From: Galeruca laticollis
Taxonomy: Eukaryota > Arthropoda > Insecta > Coleoptera > Chrysomelidae
Length of the DNA: 64,000 bases
Direction of reading: 5' to 3'
Assembly (NCBI GenBank): GCA_963921935.1
Contig: OY998175.1
Span: forward strand, 209,452,655-209,516,654
Shown: one piece after another, positions 1-11,426 of the stretch
Layout: each line of letters starts with the position of its first letter
Position numbering within the stretch: the first letter of the stretch is position 1
Translations under genes and position numbers: made by a program
Notes under the pieces: model-generated
What the model saw: only the letters and a program-made list of their open reading frames with translations
What the model was told of the DNA's origin: nothing
Databases searched by the model: none

Positions 1-2
1 TT

Positions 3-349
3 CCCGGGTTGGAACATTCCAAAAAGTTCCTCTGGAACGTTGACACTGCTAGATCCAAAAAATATTTGGACCTCAGTAAAGATAAGCTACATCTCCTCAC
101 GGGATTACAGGACACTGCCGCTTTAGGAAGCACCTAAAGAGAATAGGTATAGCAGAAATTGACGAGTGTAGATTCTGTGGGAGGGAGGATGAAACTCCTG
201 ATCACCTAGTTCTAGAATACCTTGCCATTGCAAGCCAATGCAACAAATGCTTCGGACAAGAAACTTGTGAGAGTGAGGATATAACCGCGTTGAAGCCGTC
301 CCAAATACTAGAGTTCATTAGAACCTTGGAGCTGGAAGGCGAGCTGTAG
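3..349 (+). pseudogene. LINE ORF2 C-terminal fragment (I/R1/Jockey-like), frameshifted
   Basis: This is the last ~115 codons of a non-LTR retrotransposon ORF2, cut by the window edge. Positions 3-105 read ...KKYLDLSKDKLHLLTG in one frame. From about 107 the text continues one frame over as TGHCRFRKHLKRIGIAEIDE, then a CxxC...H zinc-binding tail (CRFCGREDETPDHLVLE), ending at TAG 347-349. The split at 101-107 is a frameshift, so the copy is dead. The LLTG...C..C...H signature after the RNase H region is typical of I/R1/Jockey-group LINEs; the exact clade cannot be fixed from this piece. Confidence 0.75.
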
Positions 350-423
350 TAATAGCGAGAACAGCTCTGATAGGGGGAAGGGCACAATAAACCTTTGGTT
401 TCAGTGCACTGTAACCCCGTTAA

Positions 424-445
424 AATCTAATCTAATCTAATCTAC
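424..445 (+). repeat. (TCTAA)n 3' tail of the LINE fragment
   Basis: Four tandem TCTAA units follow the ORF2 stop by about 80 bases. Many I/R1-type LINEs end in a short tandem repeat rather than poly(A), so this is read as the 3' end of the element at 1-445. Confidence 0.6.
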
Positions 446-791
446 CTATTCACTTTCTTACCTATTTATTTTCATTCCAAAGGAACACTAAGAAATGAGA
501 CTTTTGCTGTAAAAATGTCTACTTCAATGTTTTATAAGTCGGTTTGTAATATAATTGGAGAATTGTCATATTTATTTATAATAGTATTAGCGCTTCAATT
601 TCAATTTTTAACAATTTCAGTCTTTCCAATTCATAAACGTAGTTGTTTCGAATTTTTGTAGGGTAAATTTTTACACGAGGAATCCATTTTTGCTATTCGT
701 TTTTCGATTTTCTCATTATTAGAGAAATTAAGAAATATTTTCTGACATTTCTTCGAGTAAACTATTTGGAAAATAAAATCATCACCTATAG
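446..791. other. AT-rich spacer
   Basis: No convincing reading frame, repeat or RNA gene was seen here. A TAG at 789-791 bounds the open frame that follows. Confidence 0.4.
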
Positions 792-1205
792 TCTCATTGG
801 ATTCGTCGTGACCGAAGACCTCTAATTACAGATTCTTATGAAAATCGTATAATAACCCCGGAAGAGCGACGCGATGGTCAAGAGGGTGAAGGGAACATAT
901 TGCTTGACCAAAATACCAGAAAGCAAGCTACGAAGGTAGAAACTGCCCGGACTATTTTGCTGGAACAACCGGCAACCACCAGGGCAGGACAACCCCGACA
1001 ACGTATGGCATGGAATGATGAAATGAACGACACTGTCATGCGCTGTTATTACCTTGCAACTCAACTTGAGGAAATAGAAACAGGATACCGCACAGTGCTT
1101 TACAGACTCTTTTCTTTGAAATACCCCAATCTTGCAGCAGCTACTACAGAACAGAGATTAATAGACCAGAAACGTGTTACTAAAATGCAATAGACTAACA
1201 ACCTA
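792..1205 (+). pseudogene. R2-like LINE protein, N-terminal part
   Basis: An open frame runs from 792 to the TAG at 1191-1193 with no ATG near its start. Its core, WNDEMNDTVMRCYYLATQLE then ETGYRTVLYRLFSLKYPNL and TEQRLIDQKRV, is the conserved N-terminal domain of an arthropod retroelement protein family whose later part has a reverse transcriptase. The rest of the protein resumes at 5094, beyond a 3.9 kb insertion. The TAG at 1191 plus frameshifts downstream make it a pseudogene. Assignment to an R2/R4-type LINE follows how such proteins are usually annotated and is less certain than the family match. Confidence 0.65.
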
Positions 1206-1669
1206 CCCACTATGCAAATAAACATTACAGTTATGTTGATTCAACATCACATTGTGATAATGTTCTTCCTTTTTTTCCTCTTATTTTCATCACATGCACA
1301 TCTATACAACCGCTTATGCCCAGCTTGTGGCTGTTAACTTTTGTGATGTTTCAACTTAACTTCTCAGCAATGCTAAAGCGCTGCCTTTTTACATTACTGT
1401 GATATTACTAGAACTTCCTCAGAAGGAAGTCTTTATAACGAACTGAAAACAACATTTCTGTTACATTCTGAAATGCCTTTTAGCTTCTTGTCAATGTTAA
1501 TGCAATGTCTAAAAAATAACATCTTATCAATGATCAAAATGCGACATTTCAAAAACAATACAGTGTATTCTCTTAGATGTTGTATGGACATTACTTAAAC
1601 CTCTAAATAACATACCTCAAACATTCTAGATGACATCCTATAGATGTTTCTGTGCCTAATCAGCAAATA

Positions 1670-2657
1670 CAGGGTGAACAACTAAGAACGCCGGCTGTCT
1701 GCCATATTTCCAAAAATAATCATGGTACAACTTTAAAAAAATACCTTCAGGAGAATGACCCTGAAAAATCGCTGGGAAATATTCCTTAAAATATCAGCTA
1801 CGGAGTGGAATGAACACTTAAAACCATAATACTGTGATTATCTCCAAAAAAGACATACTAAAGGTATCCTAGAAATATAATTTTTGATATATTGATGAAA
1901 TTATGAAAAAATGAAGTTAGGGACTTTTTGTCTTTATTCTTCAAATAAGGGGTGAGGGAAGGTTCAACCTAAAAAACAAATGTCGTAACACTTTTTTGTT
2001 TTTTAATCGATATCAATGTTTTTGGAGTCATTTAAGAGTTTTTCCTCTTTAATAAGATATATGCTTAACAAAAATAACAAAATTGAACAATTTTGTCAAC
2101 GCTATGTGAAAAAGTCGATAATTTTCCCATTTTCTCGGAGATTTCAAATGTAATGAGACATTTTTTAAATTCTGATGAAAAGGGATTCACGTTATCAGAT
2201 ATAAAAATTAAAAAAATGCTTCAATTTACATTTGAAATTTCCGAGTGAATACAAAATTGCCTAATTATGTTATCCATCTTATTGAACAGAAGGACTCTTT
2301 TAAATGCAGCTAAAATCATTGATATCGGTTAAAAAACGAAAAAGTTATACATTTGTTCTTAAGTTTGAACCTTCCCCACCCATTATTTGAAGAATAATGG
2401 CAAAAAATCTCCTTAATTAAATGCTTTCAAAATCCCCTCAAGATTTCAAAAATTTTATTTTTAGGACACCTTTAGTATGTTTTTTTGGGGTATTATGTTT
2501 TCGAGTGTTCATTCCACCCGTAGCGGATATTTTAGAGACTGCAAAATATTTTCCAGCAATTTTTCAGTATCACTTACCTAAAGGAAATTTTTTTGAAAGT
2601 TGTACCATGATTATTTTCTGAGATGTGGCCTACAGTCGTTCCCAGTTGTTCACCCTG
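1670..2657. mobile_element. Long-inverted-repeat (foldback) element nested in copy A
   Basis: CAGGGTGAACAACTAAGAAC at the left is mirrored by GTTGTTCACCCTG at the right. The mirror continues for about 490 bp on each side, so the element is almost all inverted repeat. TA flanks both ends (1668-1669, 2658-2659). The same foldback lies in copy B at 41002-41968, so it inserted before the two CACTA-like copies separated. It has no coding capacity and looks like a non-autonomous mariner-type MITE. Confidence 0.7.
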
Positions 2658-3110
2658 TACATTAAAAATCAAGTAGCAAAAAAGCAATAAAGGATTCGAA
2701 ACGTTTATTCACTTTGAATGAACAGTACAGTAAATTTGAAAAAACAGGTACAAAATTAAAAAAAAAAATATCTTCTCCAGGAATCCAACCTAAAAAAAAT
2801 TGTGTAAGCATATTACATAACAAGTGTGGAAAGTGGAAACTATTGAACGCATTCAGTGAAAGCAAGGAATAAAAAAGGGTATATTAATTTGTAGTTGCCA
2901 TAATGTAACATACTTTGAAACTGAATTAATAAAGTTTAACGGATACACATACATTACAGCTAGTTTACAGAAAATTTATTAGAATAGTTTTTTAATGATA
3001 TAAAACTAATAAAAATTTTACACCATAAAGATTTTATGAAACATTAAGTTAAATCAACAAATCCAATCTGATTAAAGAAAATTCTATCGTTTACTTAGGA
3101 TTACTTTTTC

Positions 3111-3343
3111 TTACGCAAGAGTAGCTGTTTTAAGTGCTTCAACCATTCCTTCCATAACGTACACTTCAAAATCCTTATCTGTGAAACATTTGAAGGTGTT
3201 CTGAACAGCAGCTAATAAAACAATTACTTTAGATCAAATTGTGCCCATGGAGACCTTTGATCGATCATCATAAACTACATCAAACTGGATTTTCAACCAA
3301 TTGACTGGGACCCCTTTTCCACAAGATACATGCGGGGCTCTTC
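3111..3343 (-). pseudogene. Unrecognised coding relic in CACTA-like copy A
   Basis: On the minus strand one frame reads HVSCGKGVPVNWLKIQFDVV then YDDRSKVSMGTI, a TGA, then SKVIVLLAAVQNTFKCFTDK and a C-terminus ending KTATLA before TAA at 3111-3113. The protein-like composition and a single internal stop suggest a decayed C-terminal exon. Copy B keeps the same text and the same TGA, but has a second stop and a 4-base deletion (near 40529). The protein is not recognised; it could be the element's own gene or captured host sequence. Confidence 0.4.
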
Positions 3344-3818
3344 AAAGGAATAACAACATTATTTTATTTCGAGAAGTGACTTTTCATGATTCACCTTCTA
3401 TTACATGCCTCACTCTGTTTCGCAGGTAAATTCAGGTAAGCCATGAAAATTCATAATTCTTTTCTGTATAAAATAATATACTATTCTCATCTTGTTAATT
3501 TCATCCTGGAATATATTGTATATTAACATCGTGGAATTGTAACTTAATGAAAACTAAGCATTATTAATACACTTTATACAAAAAAACTACTTATGAAGAA
3601 GAGATATGAACACATTATGTTAAATGAGTTTATAATTAATTGTATCCAATTGAGTATCCAATAGCCGTGTTTCTACAATAATAAATAATTGAGTTCATTT
3701 TGTTGACTGGAGCATTCAGTGCCATAAGTTACATATCCTTTAACTAGATTAATATAGGTACTCAGTGTATTTCCAAATGGAAATGAGCTTTTTAACAGGA
3801 ATTTCTGTTTTTAAAGTC

Positions 3819-4123
3819 TTAAACAGGCTCTAATTGTTCACAAGAATTGTTAGTATTAATGTTAAAATTTTCTAAACCTGCAATACGATATTGATGGCTA
3901 TGACTGCTACTACAAAAACTAGAACTAGAGATACTCGATTCAATATGTTTTGTACTGTTCACTACAATATCTGTATCAGAGTATCTGAAATAGTTATTCC
4001 CCTTTCTTTACATAATTACCAACTATTTGTTTTTTATTTTATTTATGTAAGTAGCTTCTGAAACATCTTGAACATTGAAAATATTTTCTTCTAGATTAAA
4101 ATCTCTGCCAACATATGAGCATG
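3819..4123 (-). pseudogene. Unrecognised coding relic in CACTA-like copy A, upstream part
   Basis: The minus strand reads ACSYVGRDFNLEENIFNVQD then VSEATYINKIKN. After a short stop-containing stretch that begins GTAATT and ends TTTCAG, the same frame reads YSDTDIVVNSTKHIESSISS and on, with a Ser-rich run, to a TAA at 3819-3821. The pattern looks like two exons around a short intron. It is partly kept in copy B (39540-39835). Function is unknown. Confidence 0.35.
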
Positions 4124-4394
4124 CTTTTTTATTAATAATAATATCTACCCTATCGCAATATTAAGTTTTTTGTAGGGTATAATTCATATCTAGGATTTAA
4201 AATATTGTGAATCGTTTTTAAAATATACTTAGTAACTAAAATATTTTAAAAGTTGAAAAGCCCTTATTTTGTAAACTGTATTATATAATGCTAGTGTACA
4301 ATTCTGCCACCTGGAATTTCAATGTACAATAGCCGATGAAAGTCTTGAATGAGTATTAAGTTTTTATTATTATGATTTTGGAATAGGTACTTAC

Positions 4395-4418
4395 CGATAA
4401 CAGCTGTTTTTCGTCCAT
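4395..4418 (-). CDS. Possible first coding exon of the CACTA-like element (copy A)
   Basis: The minus strand has ATG followed by codons for MDEKQLLS, then GTAAGT, a near-perfect splice donor. Copy B has the same exon at 39283-39306 on plus (MDEQQLLS) with the same donor. Conservation of start, frame and donor in both copies suggests a real initiating exon. Its downstream partner exons could not be joined by reading. The longer ORF that covers this spot (4291-4572) runs through the donor and is less likely. Confidence 0.3.
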
Positions 4419-5093
4419 TATAACAAGAATTATAACTAAGCATAGAAACTGAAGCTAAGTAGAAACTAACGAAAATGAAGACCACTTTATTCAAGTACTT
4501 GCAAAAAATGTGCTTCCTGCAAAGAAAATATAACACAAAACTGAAAACCATCCGCCATTTCATGCTTGTCATTTGTTTCCACAGATAATGTTCGTTCTTC
4601 GTTCATCAGTTATCAGTTCCTCTTCTGTTTCCTTCTTTTTTCTATATTACTGTGATGTTTAATATGAGATATTACTGAGAGTTTTATCAACTAACATCGT
4701 AAAGATGTAATCACACGAACTTACTAAAAATTATTTCGAAAGATGTGAAAGTAACTGCATCATGTGATCATCTTAGAAACATGTTAATTTGTAATATTAC
4801 AGTAACGTTCTGTATGTGATATTAGTGAGAAGTATAGAAATTACCATCGTATGAATGTTTCCTTTAGGAAGTTGCTAAAAAGAAGTTCATAGGATGTGTA
4901 TGTAACTGCGAATTCAAGTATTATTGTGTACATTAAAAATATGTTTTATTAACATGATCTGGATGTTAATAGAGTTGGTAATAAAATTAAGACATCTAGG
5001 AGATATCTTATTAACGTTTTAAATAAACATAACGAAAAGTCTCTAAAAATAACATCACAAAAAAGACTTGCTATGTTTCTTGTTTAGTGGGTA

Positions 5094-6004
5094 TGAATTA
5101 TAAAAAATTAAAGAAGATGTCGCAGAAGAACTAAAAAATGAAATAGATACGGCACATGATGCAGACGAACATGAACCACCAAAAATACATAAACCAGATC
5201 AACCTCCCTCAATACAAACTACACAACAATATAACTTAGATAAACAACACAGGACGAAATACCAGCTAATATCCAACCACAAAACTCACTTGAGATCAAA
5301 GAAAAATTAAATATGGAAATGGAACTACAGTTATCAATCTGGAGAGATAGTAACCCCACTACTAGAAACATATTACCTAGATTACATTTCAAACAGAACA
5401 CATATAATGAATACGGTGATAATAACGAAATACGTAGACTACTCAAGCGCCCTAGAATACATACACACGGCAATATATGCAGCAGCGTCAACTGTGTTAA
5501 CATGTAATCAACAGAAAACTATAGAACAGGATAATACAAGACCGAAGACAATAAATATACCTAGATGGCAAAGGCGGATTAAGTACAATATAACATGGCT
5601 TAGAGCCGATATAGGGAGAGTAACACAGTATATAAATTGAAACCAATCAAAGATAATAGGAAAAACACGTTGAAAATATATCAGAAAGCAAAGAACAATC
5701 AGCTGGGGAAATACTGGAAACACTCAAATAGAAACTAATGGTTTACGCAGCGCCCCTACGTAGATATAGGTAAGGAATCTAACAAGAGAAAAATAGATAA
5801 CGCATTATTCGGCAGCAATGGAAAGCTATTTTACAACAAAGTAACAAATTCAGAAGAAGTCAAATTATTACCGCCAAGTAAAGAGAAAATAACAGATTAC
5901 TGGAGAGAAATATGGTCAAATCCCATAGAACATAACCAAACAGCAGCATGGATACAAGAGGAAAGGAGAGATAAAAAAGGACAAAAGAGCAAAAAGAATA
6001 TAAA
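5094..6004 (+). pseudogene. R2-like LINE protein, central part
   Basis: This continues the protein interrupted at 1205. Recognisable pieces in shifting frames are KIKEDVAEELKNEIDTAHDA (from 5105), then ALEYIHTAIYAAASTVLTCN and RWQRRIKYNITWLRADIGRV (5440-5640), then KEKITDYWREIWSNPIEHNQ (5880-5945). These are the linker and pre-RT segments of the same family. Several stops and frameshifts separate the pieces. Confidence 0.6.
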
Positions 6005-6730
6005 ATAACAACAGATGAACTGACCAATTTAATAAAAACCACACACAACTGGAAGTGCCCGAGAACGGATCAAATACAGAAGTTCTGGTATAAACAGTTC
6101 ACAGAAACACATAGGTACTTGGCTGTACAAATAAATGCCGTACTGGAAAACCCACAACAACTGCCACAATTCTTAACACGAGGAAAACCCTATAATAAAC
6201 CAAAAAATCACAAAACAGAGAACCCAGCCAACTACCGACCAATAACATGGCTCCAAACATTATACAAAATTATAACATCAGTAGTATGCAAGAAAATAGG
6301 TCAACATCTTGAAGACCTTAACATCATTACAGAAGAGCAAAAAGGTTGCAGAAAAAATAGCCAGGGATGTAAAGAGCATCTAATAATAGACGCCTCAATA
6401 ATGAAACAATACAGAAACTTGAAAACATGTTTCATATACTACAAAAAAGCATTTGACTCGGTACCTCACTCATGGCTAAAAGAAGTCTTACAGATCTATA
6501 AAATACACCCGACCATAAGACATTTCTTGTCAACCATCATGAAATCCTGGAGGAGAAGTATTAATCTAACAACAAAGTACGGCTTCCAGATTAAACATCA
6601 AAACAAAGTAAATTACAAAATCAACCATATACTATATATGGATGACATAAAAATATATGCACCAACACAAACACAAATGAGAGGACTATTAAAAATTGTA
6701 GAAAAAATAACAATAGACATGAGAATGTAA
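6005..6730 (+). pseudogene. R2-like LINE reverse transcriptase domain, internally deleted
   Basis: The open frame holds a LINE-type RT: ENPANYRPITWLQTLYKIIT (fingers), EEQKGCRKNSQGCKEHLIID, YYKKAFDSVPHSWL (motif A region) and LYMDDIKIYA (catalytic YMDD box at about 6631-6660). The segment that should hold the QGDSLSPL-type motif B is missing: the text jumps from LTTKYG to FQIKHQ near 6580. That loss removes the template-gripping region, so the enzyme cannot work. Confidence 0.75.
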
Positions 6731-6731
6731 T

Positions 6732-7779
6732 TTGGTATTGACAAAGAGCATAGAGTACGGTAAATGGAAGGACGAAGGCAGCATAGAAACCCTTAACAGT
6801 GAAATAATATCCAACAAGCAAATCGACGCAACATACAAGTACCTAAGGTTTCAACAAAGTACAAAAATAGACCACACAACAATAAAGAAGCAATTAATCG
6901 AAGAATATAAAAAGCGACTAACGCTAATCCTAAACTCCAAATTAAATGCGAGGCACCATTTCAAAGCCATTAAAACGTTCGCTATTCCATAACTAACATA
7001 TTCCTTCGGAATAATTAAATGTCGACAACTGACCTGGAAAACATAAATATACTCACAAGATCGGAACTGAAAAAACATAGGAAATTACACCCAAATTCAT
7101 GTAAAGAGACCAGGAAGGAAGGAGGTAGAGGATTAGTAGATATCCATACGCTCCACGCAAATCAAATATACACTCATACGTTCACAATAAAACCGCCTCA
7201 TTACACAGAGCAGTCACACAAGTAGACAACGGATTTACACCACTAAATCCCACACAATTTGAATCACAGCCAAAATAGACACCCACACAACAAGATAAAA
7301 TGGAACAATGGGCACAGAAACAGCTACACGGAAAACACTACATTATGAACAACCAACATATCAACAAACAAGACACCTGTAGATGACTACAGAGAGAAGA
7401 ACTTCAACCGGAAACAGAGGGCTTCATATTAGCCATACAGGACCAGTTAATAGCCACTAAAAACTATCAAAAACACATAATGAAGATAACAGCGATAGAC
7501 AACCGATGCAGAAAAGGTAATCAACATCAAGAAACAATAGAACACATAATAGGAGGTTGCAAAATACTAGCAGGTACCGTATACACAGAAAGAAATAACA
7601 TAGTAGCAAAAATAATACACCAATCACTAGCATCTAAATGTAACCTGATAACCAGCGAAATATCTTACTGCAACTACACACCGGACGGCATACTAGAGAA
7701 CTATACTACGACAATACTATACACACAAATGAAACCATACCATGCAACGGTCCAGACCTCACGCTACTGGATAAAATGA
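6732..7779 (+). pseudogene. R2-like LINE protein, C-terminal part
   Basis: Frame-shifted pieces give the thumb and tail: YKYLRFQQSTKIDHTTIKKQ (6833-6895), KLNARHHFKAIKTFAIP to 6992, RKEGGRGLVDIHTLHANQIY (7111-7170), and a C-terminal piece 7480-7779 with a zinc-finger-like C...H...C (CRKGNQHQETIEHIIGGCK). Multiple stops occur. The element then runs into a (TA)n tract at 7796. Confidence 0.65.
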
Positions 7780-7792
7780 ATAAAATCACATA

Positions 7793-7795
<3 letters not shown>

Positions 7796-7831
<36 letters not shown>
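7796..7831. repeat. (TA)n microsatellite
   Basis: About 18 TA units lie directly after the R2-like LINE. (TA)n tracts recur at the ends or insertion sites of several elements in this window. Confidence 0.9.
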
Positions 7832-7836
<5 letters not shown>

Positions 7837-9087
7837 ATATTTTATATTTTATTTGGTTGGTTTTCCTTTTAAAGGAGAGCCAATTAATAATACAACTTAT
7901 AAAATGTATAAATGTTAAAGAAATATTAATATTTAGTTTGAGATAAATATGAGTTAATTTTGATTGAAGTTAGTTAATTTTAATTATTATTATTTAAATT
8001 ATGGGCGCCAGATTGGTATGTCTACAACGAATACCAATTCAGTTCAAGATCTTTTCTTGTTACAAAAATTTTTATTCTTTATTATTATTATTACCTCAAG
8101 GATGTGTTCGGCACTGAGCGCTCGCCAGCAACAGGAAACTATAGGTAGAGATATCAGAGAAATACGCAAGAATCATAGACAAATATTTTAATACAACAGT
8201 AAAATTCAAAATGGTTATTGATACTTCATAACGAAATCTGGAATACATAATATAATTCGAATACCAAAAAATTATGAAAACCTTTATATAAATTCAATTA
8301 CAGTTCCTATATGGAATTTCATTTAAGTTTCATTCCAAGTAAATTTCAATCAAAAATACTTACATCTAATATTTCGTAAACATGATCATGTTTACCACAT
8401 TCGTCAATCCCAACTCTAAGTCGTTCCAATATTGTTGCGTTCGAGTAATTTTGTGAATGGCTGTTTAATCTTACATGAAAACAAAGCGTCGTTTGTCGAA
8501 AATGTTATTTGTTATTGAAAAGGTCTAAATTTGGTGAGTAATAATGTATTTATTTTATTAGTGTGTTATGTCTGTAATCCAGTGGAGATTGATTATTTAA
8601 AATCTAGTTATTATATAAAAATTACTAGCAATAATTAATCCCTAACCTAACATTTGAGAATTTACTTTTATTATTGTTTCAGGAAAGATTTATATTCACA
8701 AGAAATTAGAAAGTTCGTTGTTGGTTTCTCCTCAACAACGTTCAACTTTTTCGATTTTTTTTTGTTTCCTCGTTGTTAGGAAAAATAGAATGTTTTTCTT
8801 CAATTAAATTAGCCATTTTTGCGTTCTTTTCGATATTCTTATTGTGTTCTATTAAGTTTCAAAACCGCACCATTGTCACTCTTAACTACACTTACCGAAC
8901 TATCAATGAACGTCAATTTCCGTATCAAATATTTTCATTAGACATTATATTACAATTTGATCTAAATATTTATACGATATACAGGGTTCATCCAAAAATA
9001 ACAATAATTAATAAAGGTATAATTATTGAATTTTGTTTTAGAATTCATGTTGTTATATATACAGGGTTTTTTAAAATACATATCAGA
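7832..9087. other. AT-rich region, no recognised gene
   Basis: Short ORFs at 7964-8191 and 8773-9093 (plus) lack homology cues and look like chance frames in low-complexity DNA. GGGCGCCAG at 8003 resembles a retroviral-type primer-binding segment but no LTR pair was found. 8980-9070 has two copies of TATACAGGGTT. Confidence 0.3.
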
Positions 9088-9173
9088 ATATAATTGTTGG
9101 AATTTACTCGTAATTGTTTTATTCTTTAAAATATAATTATTGAGATTTATTCCTAATGTTTTATTCTTCACTA
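9088..9173. repeat. ~43-bp tandem duplication
   Basis: Two adjacent ~43-bp units begin ATATAATTRTTGRRATTTA and end TTTTATTCTT. The second differs from the first at several positions, so the duplication is not recent. Confidence 0.55.
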
Positions 9174-11400
9174 AATTAAATAGATGTCTCAAAAATGATT
9201 TTAAAATGTATATATAGGTTAGCTTATTTCTTGACATATTTAAACTATATACATTCAGATTTTATTAGTTTATTTTCCCCGTAGCCATGTTTCACTTTAA
9301 TATATATATATATATATATATTGAACCAGTCCTCTAATATATATAAATAATTTACGTATCAGATTGAATATTAAAAAGATTTTTTTATTAATACGTAGGG
9401 TGTACCATCAGACACTACCTAGTTAAAAACTAAATTCAACATAAACGAATAAATGAAGTAAGCAAATGTATTATCAAATATTGAGAAAACCAATTATAAA
9501 GAACGGCTTAAAGGGTAAGGAATAAAATTTTAATGATAACATTATAATTAAGTATAAAAAGTTTACCTTCACAATTAAATTCTAAGGTCAAGTCAATGTC
9601 AACAATTTTCAAAATCATCTGAACACTGCCATATCAATATCTGGATGAAGTAGAATGTTGTTTTGTTTGAAACCTAAAATAACAAGAATTAATAGTCAAC
9701 TTACTAATTGATTAGCGATATTCACAGACGATGGTAGTAAAAGTTTACAATTTGAAAAAGAATTTATAAAAAAGAAAAACTTTATGAAAGATGACATACG
9801 GAACAGAGCCATGTTATATGTCAAGGAAATCTGTTAACTAAATAAAATTTAATGAACTAGAAGTAATAAAATCTAGTGATTTTCTTGCCAACCTAAAATC
9901 ATTGATTTGGAATTGAATATAAAACATAAAAGGCAAATTTGGAAATAAATAAGAGTTTATATAAAATAAAATTAATAAACATTCATAAATTGAAAACTAA
10001 ACAGTTCCATATATATAAATAATCATTTTAGGTTGTAGAAATTGTATATTTAATTGTAAATAAATACACCATAAAAAGGGAATTACAACAAATTTTGGGA
10101 TTGTAATACATGTAAAGGACATTTTATATATTCCCTAGGACATTATAAACCCATTTATATAACTGTTATTATCCTCCAGGACAATTTTAATTGAAGAATT
10201 TTGTATTTTCATGAAAAACGCTCAAATTGACAATTATCGAATGAAAAAACAATATAAGGAGGCTTTGTTTTTGATATGTGAAAAAGTTTGTTGATTTAAA
10301 AAAGAATTGAGAATCGGGCGTCGGTGGAAGAATGGTTAGCTTCTATATAGCTCTCCTCTACAAAAAATTTCATAAAACTATGTAAAAGTATATAATTTGA
10401 AGTTAAAAACCATTATAAAATCATAATATCAATTTTTTTTCAACTTTGTAATAAAGTGCAGTGTACAGAAAGAGTATTTCTTTGATAAGAAATTCCCAAG
10501 AAAAAGAGACGCTTAGCAGCAGTTCCACAGTGCTGAGAATTGGAAATAAGGTCGGTGGTTTTTAAGTTTTTTCAATTTGGAATTCCAAAGAGAAAGAAAT
10601 AGTGAACAATAAAAATATTATTTGAACGTTTACATTAAAATTTCTAAAAAAAGGCCAAAAACAATATAAAATGATGAATATAATTTCATATCCATGGATA
10701 TCCATGTAATTTTGATTATCATGCAACTTTAATAATAGTTATAATTTGTACTTACTTGTAAAAAATTTTTATTTCACATAATCATTGTTTACATTGCACG
10801 TAAAGTACCATTTCACTTCTATTTCTATTAATGCATGTTTAACTATTTCTATAACTATTCATCATTCTCTTTACTCGCATTTTGATATATGTATGCAACT
10901 GTAAAGTATAATTTTCAATAATATATCAATGATTGCAATGAATGTAAGAACGTTAAATTTATAAAAACATTCATCCAAACAACATCGACTGTGAACCATA
11001 CGTTTTGTGTCGTTGTGAAACGATATACGAGGATTAGTTTCTCCTATGCGCCGACGCAGTCATTTTAAGCATTCAGTGCGCATGTCCAGTCAAGAATGTA
11101 GGAGCGGTGTAAAGAATATTTATGTAATAAGAATTTGAATATAATCTCAACAATTTATTAAATCAATTCGTTAAAGTGTTGGTTATTTTTTTATCATTCT
11201 GTTTAATATTCATAATACATTTAGAAAATGGTGCTTAATTCATTCATTCTATAATAATATTTGGAGTCGATAAAAAACAAAGGTATATATTTAATTCAGG
11301 AATAAAACATACTAGAAAAATTTCAGAATTAAATATTTAAATATGTATCAAAGTTATACATATGCGTCCAGAACTCAAAGGGAGGAGTTTCATGCTGCCG
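9174..11400. other. AT-rich region, no recognised gene
   Basis: A short (TA)n lies at 9300-9321. A modestly GC-richer patch occurs at about 11020-11115. I see no coding text, RNA gene or paired repeat that I can support. Confidence 0.3.
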
Positions 11401-11426
11401 ACTATCATATAAATTATAAATAGCGT

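Larger units (their letters stand above)
1206..5091 (-). mobile_element. CACTA-like DNA transposon, copy A (3886 bp)
   Basis: The element starts CCCACTATGC and ends TAGTGGG, giving CCCACTA inverted termini, and is flanked by a TA duplication (1204-1205 and 5092-5093). It sits inside the R2-like LINE, whose coding text resumes right after it. A second copy in opposite orientation lies at 38626-42434 and aligns along nearly its whole length. Both ends hold short repeats around ATATTACTGTGATRTT, resembling CACTA subterminal repeats. Its own coding strand looks to be minus, but only relics remain. The terminal CACTA and short duplication suggest the CMC/EnSpm group; no transposase was found to prove it. 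Confidence 0.7.

Noticed and set aside
4291..4572. 93-codon minus-strand ORF with an apparent signal sequence
   Set aside because: Conserved in copy B, but it reads through a strong splice donor that fits a different frame (MDEKQLLS); the frame is probably fortuitous.
8003..8012. GGGCGCCAG as a primer-binding site of an LTR element (also 45889)
   Set aside because: No flanking LTR pair, gag or pol was found near either site.
10300..10360. tRNA-like gene near GGGCGTCGGTGGAAG
   Set aside because: No cloverleaf could be folded and no A/B box pair was found.
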